Origin: Nepenthes gracilis
Lineage: Eukaryota; Streptophyta; Magnoliopsida; Caryophyllales; Nepenthaceae
NCBI GenBank assembly: GCA_033239525.1
Contig: BSYO01000033.1
Location: 6,625,501 to 6,689,500 of the forward strand
Direction of reading: 5' to 3'
Length of the DNA stretch: 64,000 bases
Below the pieces are notes generated by a model. That model saw nothing but the letters and a program-made list of their open reading frames with translations, searched no databases and had not been told where the DNA came from. A program made the translations under genes and the position numbers. Shown piece after piece: positions 13,188-26,116 of this stretch. Within the stretch, counting starts at the first letter, position 1. Each line of letters opens with the position of its first letter.

Positions 13188-15470
13188 ATTTTCCAACTAA
13201 TGAAGAGATCTCATTGAAATTGCTATAAATAGGATTTTCAAAAAAACGATTAAGTGCTAAATTATTTTTAAAGTTTAGGAATTAGAAAATTATTAGTAAA
13301 ATCTATTGTTAATATTATCATATTTTTAGTTTTGTCAAACAAGATCCCAAAAAAAGGAAAAAAAAAAAGGATTAAATTTGAATCTAAACATACGCAGCAG
13401 CCATTATTTATTAGCCTAACCAAAAATATTCTGTGTCGGGTTTAAATTTGAATCTCCACAGACCGAAACAACGTATCCACAAGAAGCAAGTGAATTCTGT
13501 CAATGGCAAGTGCAAACGAGTGTTCTGAATCGACGTAACTCAGCAGACGCAGAATGCGATGGGAAAACCGTAAATCAACTTCCTGCTCCATCAAGGAATC
13601 ATCTTATTTTCTTGACAAGAAAGGGGCCGAAATTGATTGTCCTTATTGCAGCAGCACAAATAGTACAATTAACAACTAAATTAGACATGTCGCCAATGAG
13701 TTAGCAGCTAATAAGCAACTCCGAACTCAGCTACCGTAGTTCGAATCTGTCATTAACCCATTACTGAATTTGCCATCTGTTGGGCATAGATCACCATTTT
13801 TCAAAATTTTGAATTCTTTGGAATTTGATTTCCCCATTCTTGGTGGTATAAACGCCACAATATGGAGAAATATTTTCTATTAGTACAGAAAGATCAAGCT
13901 GAATTATAGTAAGTAGCCTTCTGTGCCGCAAAGGGATTTCCCCTTCTATAATAAGCAATTCATCGAGACTAATTGAGTAAAACACAGGGTTAAGTTCTGC
14001 AGATTTTCTCATTTCCTTGGGATTCAAATGTCTTTGCACTGAAATTTAACTTCAACTAACTCTCCAAGTTTTCCTTCTCCATAAAATTATTCATTTTTTT
14101 AATTATTCATTTTTTTAATCGGCACCAGAGTGTTATCATTTACCATGTTGACATTTGGTATGGGAGTTTCTCTCCATTCAATATTTTCACCACACTGTAT
14201 GCTTTTTCCATAAAAGATTGGCCTAACAATCACAACTACAGAAGCTATAGCGAATAAGTCGCATATGATTCTAGACGGGTTTCACTGCTGTACAAGTTCT
14301 CATACAGTCAGAACAATTTCTCAGGTACTACCCTTTGCATTGACAGATATTACTCATAAAACATTACTGAGATTCAATTTAAAGCTCCTAATTCTCGTGA
14401 TGCATTGAAGCTGCATCTCCTTTCTTATTGTCTCACTTGCTAGGTTAATAGCACCACAGAGCACCCAAGGTCGTTTTAAGGGGAAAGATATGATCCCTTT
14501 ATAATAGAAAAAAAATACGAAAATGGAACTAGTTTCCGTCTTGATCTCAACAGAGAAGATTGTTCTCCAACTGCTCGTTTGCAGCTCAAAATCCATCTAC
14601 AATCTTAACATAGTGGTCACTAGTATAATAATCTAGGAGAAAGCAGCAAAAACAATTCACAAAACAACTCACTTTCCAGCTAAGTCCATTATCTAGTGCT
14701 GATAATCTAAGATACTTTAATTAAAACAGAAGCCAAGCACAAAAAAAATGATGAAATGAAGCAAGAACAAGATAATAGAAATCAAAGATAATACTCTCTT
14801 ACAACATACAAGTTTGTTAATCATATAATAATACTGCCAGAATATATATATGAACTGAAATGTATAGACCGTATAAACACTACAATCGCATTAGAACCCA
14901 CCTTCTGTACATAATGCACACATTACAAACATTCCAATGACCCACGGGGCTTTAGAAACAGACAGCGAAGAGAAATATAGAAAAAATAAACAGATAAATA
15001 ACCAAGTACATGGTCAAAATATATCTGCAGACAACAGTAGAAAATCAAGCACCATAAGAAAAAAAACATAATCAAATTTAAATCATATGAAATATATCTT
15101 GAATATCAAAGAATACCAACCTCCAACACTCGATAACAGGCAGAATTTGACAGTTATCAACAAAAACACAGCAGTCAACAAAATAGCATTGAGGTGGAAT
15201 CATTTGACTAACTACTATCATGCCATAAATGGCAGAAGTTGGATGCTCCGGAACTCAGCAGTGCTGAGAATAAACAATAAATCACAATGCAAACTCAGAT
15301 CAACTTGTTCACCGTGCGGTGCAAGATTGTATAGAGAGGGTGAATTGTGATGCCAATTTCGTCAATAGGGTAACCAAAATAGCGGTAGACTAGAACCTTG
15401 GGACTTTCTCAAGAAGACAGAAAAGGGCACTATTAAACCTCAGCATTATAGTCTCAGAGGGTGAGCTGAA
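13188..15470. other. Intergenic DNA without recognised genes
   Basis: Several short ORFs (for example 13510-13704 plus, 13791-14039 minus, 14354-14596 minus) lack any recognisable domain and have no splice-supported extension. A non-coding transcript cannot be excluded. Confidence 0.45.
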
Positions 15471-15517
15471 ACCAGACAGAGAAATGGGCAACCCCGAATG
15501 GATCATGAAATATGAAG

Positions 15518-15559
15518 ATGGAGAGACTGAATCTATGGATGGAGAGACTGAATCTATGG
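15518..15559. repeat. 21-bp tandem duplication
   Basis: GATGGAGAGACTGAATCTAT occurs twice in direct tandem. Confidence 0.9.
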
Positions 15560-15689
15560 AACCTGGAATTTCATATCACTCCCCTATCTTCATCACTTTT
15601 TGAAATAGCTTGACAACCTAAAAAAATTCAAATTTTCTGATATTCGGGCAATAAAACAATTATTTTATGGGAACTGTTGAAAATGCTTG

Positions 15690-16660
15690 AAGGAGAAGCT
15701 TTGAGGGCACCAAAATGTACTCCCTATTCCACAAACTGAAGGCCTTAAAGAAGCAGAGGTTTTTCCAGGCAGAAAGCGCAAGGCCAATGGGTCTAATCAG
15801 GAGGGAAGTCCATGCCATCAATAACTTTTTCAATGAAAGAGAAGAAATCAAAATAAAATCAAAGCCATCTACAGTTCTAATGGGATCAGCTAATAGATCA
15901 AGAAGCTATATGCAGTGAGATCCTCAAACATTACCTTTGCTGCTTAATTGACAGAGACATTGTTAGCAACAGTTATTGCGAATCAGAAGAAAATTCTGAG
16001 CTCCTTAATCAACCTTTAACTGCTGAAAAAGTGAAGAGGAGAGTGCTTGATTTATCAAATGAGAAGCCACCTGGGCTAGATGGTCTCTCGTCTTGGTTTT
16101 TCCAAGAAAGCATGATATGTTGTTGGTTCAGAGGTCACTATGGTAGTCCTAGACATTTTTAGAAGGGGAAGGCAACTCAAAGAGTCGATGCAACCATCAT
16201 TCACCAGGTCCTTAAGGTGAAAAACTGCACAACTGTAGCTCACTGTAGGCCTACGCATGCTGCACAGTACTATAAAGAGTAAATTACTGAGTTCTCACTA
16301 AAAAATTTGATGTTAGTGATTAACTAACTGGTAAATCGTGATTAGACTGAGGTTTCAGTCATTCTATCCTAATTCTCAGATACGGCTTCATCAAAGGGAG
16401 ACCAATAGGGAGATAACATCCTCCTCAGTTATGAACTAATTATAGGATATGGAAGGTTCTCAATCGCCCCCTAGATGTCTGATCAAAATGGACCTAAAAA
16501 AATCATATGACACTGTATCATGACAGTTTACAGCAGATTTACTTGAAGCTAGGGCTTTCCAGAGAATAACAGAGCTATATCCCTTTTATAAAGGTATGTA
16601 AATACTTCTAGTTACACCAGAAAAAAGGGGAGAATAAAAAAGTGCCTACCTTTCTTAAAA
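15690..16660 (+). mobile_element. Decayed L1-type LINE relic (reverse transcriptase part)
   Basis: Broken frames match plant L1 ORF2 in order. Near 16018-16100 is LDLSNEKPPGLDGLSSWFF, the APGPDG-type block before the polymerase. Near 16180-16280 is a decayed version of the block containing RPI.CCN..YK. Near 16470-16520 is MDLKKSYDTVS, matching the KxDLrKAYDxVsW motif. Stops and frameshifts separate every block. The LINE-like residues may begin near 15720. No intact ends were seen. Confidence 0.75.
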
Positions 16661-17439
16661 CCCATGATATGGCCTATATAATAAAGCCATGATATGGCCC
16701 AATAAAGGAAATCACGGATGGACTGATCTCCCCATTCTCAATCACTCCAACTAGAGGAGCAGAATCATCATTAGCATAAGAGCAACCGATATCCTACAGA
16801 AGGTTCAGCGAGGGTGACCGCAAAAGTCACCGAATGGGTGAATCTCGATCTTTCTAAAGTATCTGAAATTTAAGTAATCTTCTCTCCCTGTACAAGTTAC
16901 TCATCGATTTCTTACGGAAAATATCTTGTCACAAAAAAGTTATGCCGATTTCAAGCTCACAGAACAGGTGGTTGAGCGAATGCAAAATCTAAGAACCAGA
17001 CTTGTCCCTCAAAAGGAAACCAAGAGAACGAGCAACATAAACAATCCAGCTGCATAAATTGCAAGTGCATATAAGAACCTGATGGAATCAGAGTATACGG
17101 AAGAAACAAGAAATTAAATAACAATTGAACATGACCACACCAACAAAAGTACCAGTAAGGAATTTATGTGATTTGCATTCGTACAACTGAAACTCTTCTG
17201 TACTTAAAACTCGACAAGAGCAGGGAAGTAAAGTTTTTCGTATTTATTGCAACAACAGCTACAACAACAAATAATACAAGTAAACGGAACCAAAGGAGAA
17301 ACTTAAACAAAAGCCTCGATCTCATGTCCGGTTCCTTTTTACCACACGTATAATCAAAACTACGCATTTCAGACACAATCACCTCCTCATTCCTCTCTGT
17401 CCCTACTTCCGTATAATCAAACTATTCTTACCTGCCTAA
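16661..17439. other. 3' flank of the membrane-protein gene
   Basis: No coding potential was seen. The part nearest 17439 probably includes the 3' UTR of the minus-strand gene, but no clear polyadenylation site could be chosen. Confidence 0.4.
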
Positions 17440-18399
17440 TCAGATATCAAGGCTCTCCAGTTGAATGCTGCTCTTGAGAGGAACATACTCACCAAGATAC
17501 CCACCAAGGTGATCATTAAGAGCAGACTTATCAATACCCTGATGGTGAAAGCTCTTACAAACATAGTAGAACACACTCTGGACCAACAAACCCACCAAAT
17601 TCACAATTACCAAAATCCCAACAAGGAACCCACCAACCACAATCCTCGTAAAAACCGAATCACCATCCCCATAAATCACAACCACACCAAACATCCCATT
17701 AATCAACCCGCAAATGGACAAGTACCCGAACACGAAAACCCCTGCCACCAACACCTTCCCCTTGAGGAGCTCATAGCTCTTCTTCATGGCGGCAAACCCG
17801 TAAACGGGCTCGAGGACAGAAACCACGCTGGCGAGGTGCCAGAGGGCGGTGATGTATACGTGGACGAAGAGGAAGAGGCCGAAGGCGAGGAGGATAGACA
17901 GCAAAAGGAGAAGAGTGGAGTTATTATCGACGGCGACAATGATGAGGACGAGGAGGATGATAAAGGCGACATTGTAGAGGAGCATAAGGAGACAGACCCA
18001 GAGGAAGGTGATGAAGAGTCGCCGGAATACGGAAGGGATGGCGGCGAGGGTCGATGAGAAGGAGACGGGCTTGGAGGTGTAGATGGAGGCGACGGTGAAG
18101 ACGACGGCGGCGGTGGAGAGAAGAGAGAACGTGAACAGGAATAGGAGGTAGAAAAATTGAAAGATGATGAGGAGGAACCACTGGTGGGATTGAGATTGGA
18201 TGGGGACGTCAGGGTCTCGAAGGCGTGCGAGGATTGGGTGGGTGAAGAGCGAGTGGGCTAAGATTCCAAAGGAGAGAGGGAAGACGAGGGTTAGGGTTAT
18301 GAGGTAGAATGTCTTCGGCGAGAGCTTTGGGATTGAGATCGATTCTTTGATTATGTCTGTCAGGCTTAGGAATTGAAGCTCTTCTGGTTGCAGATCCAT
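17440..18399 (-). CDS. Plant-specific multi-pass membrane protein (annotated in Arabidopsis as polyadenylate-binding protein 1-B-binding protein)
   Basis: A single uninterrupted ORF of 319 codons with no intron. The start at 18399 gives the N-terminus MDLQPEELQFLSLTDI, which fits what I recall of the Arabidopsis relatives (At5g44860, At4g19950). About six hydrophobic segments lie near residues 27-49, 73-108, 128-155, 160-187, 215-240 and 252-282. Conserved blocks are SISIPKLSPKTFYLITLTL, LLSTAAVVFTVAS and LASVVSVLEPVYGFAAMKKS, and the C-terminus ends with HLGGYLGEYVPLKSSIQ. It is probably an integral membrane protein; its biochemical role is not established and the database name is not a demonstrated function. 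The gene is strikingly GC-rich compared with its flanks. The long plus-strand ORF at 17461-18057 is its antisense shadow. Confidence 0.93.
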   Translation of the reverse strand: MDLQPEELQFLSLTDIIKESISIPKLSPKTFYLITLTLVFPLSFGILAHSLFTHPILARLRDPDVPIQSQSHQWFLLIIFQFFYLLFLFTFSLLSTAAVVFTVASIYTSKPVSFSSTLAAIPSVFRRLFITFLWVCLLMLLYNVAFIILLVLIIVAVDNNSTLLLLLSILLAFGLFLFVHVYITALWHLASVVSVLEPVYGFAAMKKSYELLKGKVLVAGVFVFGYLSICGLINGMFGVVVIYGDGDSVFTRIVVGGFLVGILVIVNLVGLLVQSVFYYVCKSFHHQGIDKSALNDHLGGYLGEYVPLKSSIQLESLDI

Positions 18400-18424
18400 G
18401 GTGGAGTCAATGCAGAACGAAGTG

Positions 18425-18427
<3 letters not shown>

Positions 18428-18462
<35 letters not shown>
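18428..18462. repeat. (GA)17 microsatellite in the 5' UTR/promoter of the membrane-protein gene
   Basis: Uninterrupted AG dinucleotides lie about 30 bp upstream of the start codon. On the gene's strand this is a (CT)n/(TC)n leader, common in plant 5' UTRs and a possible GAGA-type regulatory element. Confidence 0.9.
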
Positions 18463-18464
<2 letters not shown>

Positions 18465-18499
18465 AGGTTTCCGGGGAGAAGAGCAGGGAAGAGTCGGAA

Positions 18500-19560
18500 A
18501 ACTGACTCCTGCCGCAGAGTGGACGAATAAGCTGGTCAGATTTTTCTGAAAATTCAGACAAAAATACTTTTTTTTTTGGCTCGTTTTATTGCATTATATT
18601 TTATTAAATGGAAATCAATTATATAAATTTAATAATTAATTATATTAATGAAAACATATCCCATGCAATCATATTTCAAAAACTTGGCAAGCACAGATTA
18701 ATTTTTCTTCAGCATTTTTAAAAAATAATATTAAATTTAAAATTTTTAATAATTGTTGAAACATATCTTATTTCACTATGCAAATTATTTCCCCATAATA
18801 TATGAAATTATGTGTTATTAATGTATCACAGAAGCATCACTATGATAATATAATATAGGTTAAATTTTAGCCTATATAATTTACTTCCCCTGTATAGTCT
18901 AGATTGGTTTTCAAGCGAAAATTGTCTTGAATCATATTACAATTTAATGTGCCTTTTATAAGCTAAGGAAAATATTACTATTTAATGATTAAGATTGTTC
19001 TATTTTTTAATAGCGGAGAATTTGGATGAATTTATAATTATATATTTTTGATGATCGAGTTGATTTAATCAATATCTTGCCTACAATAAAATCATTGAGG
19101 AATTTTAATTCTAATTACCGAGAGTATTAAAAGATTTACTTAACTGTATGAGATTTATTTGACCATTTAACCTGATCAAAATTCTTCCGATTCAGAGAGT
19201 TAGTTAAGTGGGCAAGCAAGCTTCTAGTTAGAACTAATAAGTGTTGTGGTGTGTGAACAACAAAACTATTATAAATTGCATTGATGCTAATGCATCCCTG
19301 ATTTTTTGGTTGTTATACGAATTAGAAAGTTATTCGATATTTTGCTACAGGTTGAATTAGAGTGGGTTCGATTTCTGTGTTTTCTAACTTAAAATCTATG
19401 TGGCACAACTTACAAATAAGAGGTAAGAGAATTTGTGAGATTTTCTCATCGATTTGTCCTCTGATACTCAAGTTAGTAATATTTTTAATAGAATAGAAAG
19501 ATATAAGAAGAATATAAAAGAAATATATAGATGTATGTGGTAGGGATTGAATATTTGGGT
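18500..19560. other. AT-rich intergenic DNA, possible start of an LTR-like element
   Basis: No genes. At 19463-19480 the motif GATACTCAAGTTAGTAAT nearly repeats the one inside the probable LTR at 7528-7545 (GATACTCAAGTCAGTAAT). The 19.3-21.8 kb block may therefore belong to a similar element, but I could not find ends with a target-site duplication. Confidence 0.35.
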
Positions 19561-19568
19561 GCGACCAA

Positions 19569-19709
19569 TTGAGGAGCGGTTTAAAGGAGCACTTGACTAA
19601 GGGGTGGATTAAAGGAGTGCTTAATTGAGGAGAGGTTTAGAGCTGTACTCGATTGAGAAGTGTTTTAGAAATACGTTCGATTGACGGGTGGTTTAAAGAA
19701 ACGCCCAAC
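19569..19709. repeat. Minisatellite, unit about 28 bp, five copies
   Basis: Consecutive units begin with TTGAGGAG, TAAGGGGTGG, TTGAGGAG, TTGAGAAG and TTGACGGG, followed by GGTTTAAAG-like and GTRCTYGA-like blocks. Copies differ by point changes and 1-bp length changes. Confidence 0.8.
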
Positions 19710-19859
19710 TAAGAGGAGGAGAAAGAGGATTGAACCTGATGGTGTGCCTGGCCACAAGGCATCTTATATGATGGTGGGCAGGCATCATGGAATGGAGGGA
19801 TTGGCGCCTCCTAAATAAACTCTTTAAAGGAGGAAATGCCTCTTGGAATGATGGTGGTT

Positions 19860-21345
19860 TCTGGAGGAGGGCTCCCTGAACAAAAGATGCCTGAAAGGGG
19901 GGCTCTCTAAACGGAGGGTTCTCTGGAAGGAGAACTCCAAGATGGAGTATACTTAGAAGGAGGACTCTTTGGATGGAAGATACCTGGAAGGAGGGCTCCT
20001 GGATCGACAGCTCCTTAGATGGAGGACTATTGTAAGGAGGACTCCTGGAAGGGAGTTCCCTGGACGGAGGATACTTGGAAGGAAGGCTCTTGAAAGGAGG
20101 CTTCCTAGAAGGATGGCTCCTGGAAGAATGACTCATTGGATAGAGGGTGCCTGGAAGAACGGCTCCCTGGACAGAGGGCTTATGGATGGAGCGCTCTCTG
20201 GACGGAGGATACTTAGAAGGAAGGCTCCCTGGACGGAAGGGTTTTGGATGGAGGGTGCTTGGACGGAGTTCTCCTAGAAGGGGGACTCTCTGGACAGAGG
20301 GTTTCTTGGAAGGAGGGCTCATGGATGGAGTGCATTTGGAAGAAGGACTCTTTGGATGGGAAAATACTTGGAAGGAGGGCTCTTGGAAGGATGACTCCTT
20401 GGACGAAGGACTCCTGAAAGAGGACTCCCTGGACGGAGGACATTTGGAAGGAGAGCTCTAGAAAGGGGTTCACTGGACGAAAGGCTCTGTGAAAGTAGGG
20501 CTCTTGGATGGAAGGCTCCTAGATGGGGCATTCCCTAGACAAAGGATACCCGGAAGAAGGGTTCTTATAATGAGGGCTCTCTGGACGGAGGGTTCCCGCC
20601 TAGACGGAGGGCTCCTAAAATGGGGACTCCCTGGACAGAGAGTTCTCTGGAAAGAGGACCCCTAAATGGAGGGCGCCTAGACGAAGGGCTTCCTAAATGG
20701 AGGGTTTTTAGACGGAGTATTTCCTGGACGAAGGACACATAGAATAAGAGCTCTCTAGAAGAAGGGCTCCTAAATTGAGGGCATTTGGAAGGTTTCTAGA
20801 CGGAACACTCTCTGGATAGAGGACACCCGGAAGAAAGGCTCATTGGAAGGAGAGCTTCTCGGATGGAGGACGCTTGGAAAGAGGGTTACTAGAAGGGGGG
20901 TTTCTTAGATGCAGAATGCTAGCAAAGAGGGCCTTTGAAAGGGAAATTTCTTGGATGGAGGGCTCATTAGAATGAGGGCTCCGGGATGGAGGGCGTTTGG
21001 ATGAAGGGCTCCTACATGGAGAACTCCCTATACGGAAGGCTCCTGGATAGAGGGTGCCTGGAAGGAGGACTTCCTGCGCGGAGGACGCCTGGAAAGAGGG
21101 CTCATTGGACGGATGACTCCTAGATTGAGAGCTCTCTAATTAGAGGGCTCCAAGATAGAGATGCCTGGAAGGGGGACTTTTGAAAGGGGGACTCTCTGGA
21201 TAGAAGACGTCTAGAAGGAGGGCTCTTGGAATAGGGTTCCTTGATGGAAGACTCCCTGTAATGAGGGCTCTTAGATGGAGGGCACGTAGAAGGAAGTCTC
21301 CTTGAACGAAGGGCGCTTGGACAGAGGGCTTTCCGAAAAGATGGC
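19860..21345. repeat. Degenerate minisatellite, unit 15-16 bp, roughly 90-100 copies
   Basis: The unit resembles NGGAGGGCTCCTGGA, with variants such as CGGAGGATACTTGGA and TGGAGGGTGCTTGGA, repeated head to tail for about 1.5 kb. The 15-bp units keep frames open on both strands, so long repetitive ORFs appear: 19693-20322 and 21140-21475 minus, 20147-20461 plus. Nothing indicates they are translated. It occupies the middle of an otherwise non-coding block ending near 21770. Confidence 0.9.
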
Positions 21346-22830
21346 TCATTGAATGGATGATAGGGCCCCTCCTAGGAAGGAGGATGGCTATGACCTCCCA
21401 AAGAGGTGCCTCCTCCTTAGAAGGGAGGAAGATGGCGTTCCTGTGATAGAGACTCAAATCCTTAGGATGAGGCATCTACGACGGTTACAGATTTGTTAAG
21501 CCGCTCGGATTTGAGGGAGCCTGCTACAACAACTGATTTTATAATTTGATCTGCAAAAGGGCTTATCTTATTTAGGCGATGTGGGACCTTTAATATGGAA
21601 CTTTATAGGTCTATTGGGTTAAAACTTTTAGGCTGCACTGCGGCCTGTCCTAAATTGTGTTTGTTGGATCAGTATTGGTTAGACCATGAGCTACACGGGG
21701 ACTCCTCTATGTTGAGCAGTTTTTTTTATGGGCCTCAAGTTGGGCAAGCCCAAATTTTACCGAACCCATCATAGGCTATAAACAATTTTATCTTTCTTCA
21801 TCAATCAAACCCATTGCCTGAAATCTAATTTTCTCGTTATTAGGCTCAAATCCAAAAGATATTTTCATTTTACCGTTTGTAATAATTGGCTAACTATTAT
21901 CAATATATGCCGACGACTATTTGGAAAGTTGAGGGGCGCTCAGACGCTATACGAATATTGCAATGCCTGCAGTGCTATTGGGGTTGTTAAATTTTAAACC
22001 TAACGGCCCATACTTTTTATTATTAAAAATAAAAAAATATTTTTTTATTTTTATTTGTTATTATAGAAAAATAATGAATCGTTCGATTTTATGTAAGGCA
22101 TTGGAGATGCAGCAGGTGCTGCAACGTCTATATAACGTGCCAACGCTCGGTTTCTCCCATTAGGGTCTTATTCAAGAGATTAAATTATTTCTAAACTTTT
22201 ATTCATTAGCAAAAGATGGTGGGGCCATTTCCAACAGCATTCAATTTTTATTTTTATTTTTTGTAACTTGCTTTCGTTCATTTGTTTAACATAATAATTC
22301 AATGAATTATTTAGAACTAACCTCAACGATAAACTCAGTGTGACTCGACTAACTAGTTCGAAATGATCTTCAATTCATCCTTTTTATAAGCATATCATCA
22401 ATGTAAGTACTTGTTTCTGCTAATATGATTATAAAAAATTTTTATAGTAATAAAATCTTAATAAAGATGATATAGTATTCGGAAACAAAAGTTTATGTGA
22501 CACTAAAATTTGATAAATATAATAATTTTATACGGTATAAAGTTGTCACAAAATAAAACAATTTCATGGAGAGTTTAATCCTGATTTAGGATGAACACTA
22601 GCAACATGCTTAATACATACAAGTTGAAAGAGAAGATAGTATTTTCTAGTGGTGGACAGGTAAAAATAAAATAAAATAAAAACTAATTAGTAATTAAAAT
22701 TAAAAATAAAATTTCATAAAAAATGGATTTAGTTTTGATATCTCTTTTTATTTGGGTAATCACCATGCATTAAATTTCTATATTATGGGATACATACATA
22801 GATTTTAGCCTTTTGAGCATCAATGGTGAA
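21346..22830. other. Intergenic DNA; the first 430 bp resemble an LTR end
   Basis: From 21480 to 21771 the DNA is GC-richer and ends with GGGCAAGCCC and CGAACCCATCA, reminiscent of plant LTR termini. No matching start or target-site duplication was found. The remainder, to 22830, is AT-rich with no gene. Confidence 0.35.
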
Positions 22831-24956
22831 ACTTGTGTCACGTTCCAAATTTCAAATCTGTCATCAAATAATCAATAATCATATTTATCATTATTTGAAT
22901 AGTAATCCAATTAATATTAGACGTAAATTTTTTGTCAATATCTTAATTGATCAAAAATAAAATAATATAAATTATACATAGGATTCGTACTATGCCATAT
23001 CTCATGTAACTCCGACATCGACTAAATTCTGATATCGAATATTACGTAAAGAGTTATACCTATAACATAAAAAAAAAGAGTACACAAATAAACTAAAACT
23101 GAATTTTATTGTTGTCTGCTATTAGACAGTCGATGCCTTATGTCCATAATAACGTAATCAATATAAACTACATCTCCATGATACCAACTAAATCAATATT
23201 TGTCTTACAACTTACAAATCATAAACTTGATTAATTTAAACACATTAAACTACTGTCCGAAATTATAACATAACATTAAACATTTCATATTTTCAATCTA
23301 AACTCTTTGAATAGCTTTCTTCCTCAATCCTGATCATCTTACAAGTATTTGAACATCTCATCTGAATATGTTAGTAAAACAGAAGTAATGAATGAGTTTA
23401 AAATTCAGTAATGCATATAATTTATAATTAAACATAATAATTTGTATTAAAAATATATTTGAAGGAAAAATAGAATTTGATGCAATGATATGAATTTCAG
23501 GTTTTATCTTTTCAATACTTGTCAAAATTGTGTAAATTCATACTTAAATATGAATTATCATAGGGATCAAAGGCCAATGAAGTATTACAGACTAAAGAAG
23601 CGAATAATAAAAACTCAAATTATATTTATTTTCACACAATCAAATATCGTACGCTATTATTCAAGATCTGTAGGTGGACCGTCATATATATAACCCTATA
23701 GATAGTGCCGAATACGGCTTTCATCTGCGGATGATATGTTCAAATCCTAATTTACCACTATAATATATTAAGGTATATCATGATATATTACCCGCTAAAA
23801 TATAACAATGGTCTAATGCATACTGTTATAAAAACTCTATATATTTTTTCATATTTCTCAATTTTCTTATCATGAAAAATTGCTCATAATTTTTCACTTA
23901 ATTGTAGAGTTTTTTTTTTTTTTAAATTCTATAAAGTCTTAACATATAATTCTTATACTTTCTATAGAAATTAAGCTAATGATGAATTTTAACATATAAA
24001 ATGTTAAATTAGCATTCAAGTGCAAGAAAATTTAGTAATTACAGAATTCAGTATATATAGAAAATTTTATTAAATTTCAGAACATACAGAGCAATTTATA
24101 TACATTTTCAGCACATACAAAACTTATACTTAGTAGTTTAAAACATGTACAATCACATGTACAAAATTGAGACATGCAAGGGTCATTTAATTTATGCATT
24201 CAGACATGAAAAACAAAACAGAGTATAATTTAGCTGATGAAATTAATATATATATACTTGGACATGAAATTTATACGTAAATGAAAAGAAATTAGTAAAA
24301 TTTTACATATATACTAAGTATAAACATTATAATTTAAAAAATATATCATATATGAGTATTTAAAATAAAAAATATTCATAGAATCAGAGAAAGAATAACA
24401 AGTGAAGAAGGCTTGAAATATATTTGTCTTAGCTCCAAATTACCAAAATTCTAGATTGAATTCACTGGAATTTAGCTTCATTGGCTTTTTTTTCTTTCAT
24501 TTTGTCTATTCTTCTTGTTTTCTTCTCTTTTATCTCTCAAATTTTACTGAAAAACAACAGAAAATCAGTCGAGTCTTACATTTATACTGAAGTAGAGTTT
24601 AAGTATTGGTCGGATACATGTCAGACGCTACTACCAAATATTGCAGCACACGAGTGTGGCCTCGGCCACATCTCGAACCCAGACAATCTGCCACAGTGCG
24701 CTTGAGCATCAATCAAGTGTACATCGGATGTGAGCATTCTGCTAGTGCACACTCGGGCACCAATTAGGTATCCCATCAACCATGAGCATTCTGCCTTCCC
24801 ATGTACGAGTGTGCATCGGGTACCGATCAACTTGATGAGACATAATTCAAATTTAACTTTTGATATAATTTTTTTCATCACTCGATCTAAATTTTAATTA
24901 TGTTAATTTAATATATTAAAATTTTAATAAAATTTAAACTCGAGCCTTACAACTTG
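22831..24956. mobile_element. Solo LTR, 2116 bp (22836-24951), with ACTTG target-site duplication
   Basis: Starts TGTCACGTTCC and ends GAGCCTTACA. Identical ACTTG lies at 22831-22835 and 24952-24956. The interior has no gag or pol and is AT-rich, with a GC-richer stretch near 24600-24840. It belongs to the same family as 26122-27806: both share the CGTYCCAAAT start, an ATGCCATATC-like block, a TCTTCTTGTTTTCTTCTC-like pyrimidine tract near the end, and a final CGRGCCTTA. Confidence 0.88.
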
Positions 24957-26116
24957 GATAATCAATAAGTACTTAGCCCACTGTATAATAATTTCACATG
25001 ATATAATAATCAAAGTCATATGCTTATTTGATTTGGCAAAATAAGGTTGGTTTACTTCAATTTGCTAGTCATAAATACAACATCTTTGAGCAATCAAGCG
25101 CGGACAATTTATTTACAAAAAGCATTAAAAGTATATTTTTTCTTGAATAAAGTCTATTATTTAACTTAAATCTTGAATATTTTTGTAGGATGAGCATGAT
25201 TTGATTTATAATACTTGTTGAACTCAGCATGATTCATATTATCATTTATCAACCTCGCAGTAAGAGTATCAAAAAAGCCCAAATTTTTCATAGATGATTT
25301 TCGTAAACATAACCATGTTTGTCTGGTCAAAAACAAAAAACAAATTAATCATCTACAACTAATAAAAAGACTAATATTTTTTCATTTTTGCTGATTATAA
25401 GGTGGTTTTGTTTCAATAAATGAACAGATGAAGAGAGATCGTTGCCAAACAACTAGTTGCCAGACACAGCCCTTAGCATATGAGCTAATGCTTACGAGTT
25501 GTATAATCATAGCACATTTGATGAGAATAAATAGTAACTTCTAACATGAATTTGGAGTAATGTCAAACACAACAAACATGTTAACTATCTGTGCATGAGG
25601 TTGATTTGAAATTGTGCAAATCCATTTCTTACATTCAATAACAAAATAAAAAATGGGATATAGTGGGCAAAATATTGCAATATAGCTGTCTTATAAAGAA
25701 AGAAGATGTGCTAGGCTAGGTGAACGAAAGAGCGTGGAGGTTGAGTCTTGCCCTTATGAGCAACCTAATGGGCCTTATCTGAATGGCCAACTTCTTGCCC
25801 TTATGAGCATGTGAATTGATGATCCTCAGAAATTCTTAGGTCTGATACATGGAGGACAGTACCATGATTGAAAAAGATATAATTTTCTCCTAGAATGAGC
25901 TTTTGACCAATGTGCTCTTGATGGATGGAAGAAGTGACATTGAGGTGTGGCTATAGGGTTTGGTCTAGAGCAACTTATCTCTTACTTTGAGTGGAATGAT
26001 TCCTTTTTGGTAGAGTTTTTACAACCCATGACACACCATCAAACATAAATACAAACTAAAAACATAAATAAATGTTACATTAACTTTTGTACCGTATGTT
26101 AGCCTGACATTCGACA
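24957..26116. other. Spacer between the two solo LTRs
   Basis: About 1.16 kb with no gag/pol residues, primer-binding site or polypurine tract. It is ordinary intergenic DNA, not the body of a retrotransposon. Confidence 0.6.

Noticed and set aside
17461..18057. 198-residue plus-strand ORF rich in Glu/Asp
   Set aside because: Exact antisense of the conserved membrane-protein gene; its acidic composition is the mirror of hydrophobic codons.
19693..20322. 209-residue Pro/Ser-rich minus-strand ORF and its plus-strand partners
   Set aside because: Products of a 15-16 bp minisatellite read in a frame-neutral way; no non-repetitive coding sequence.
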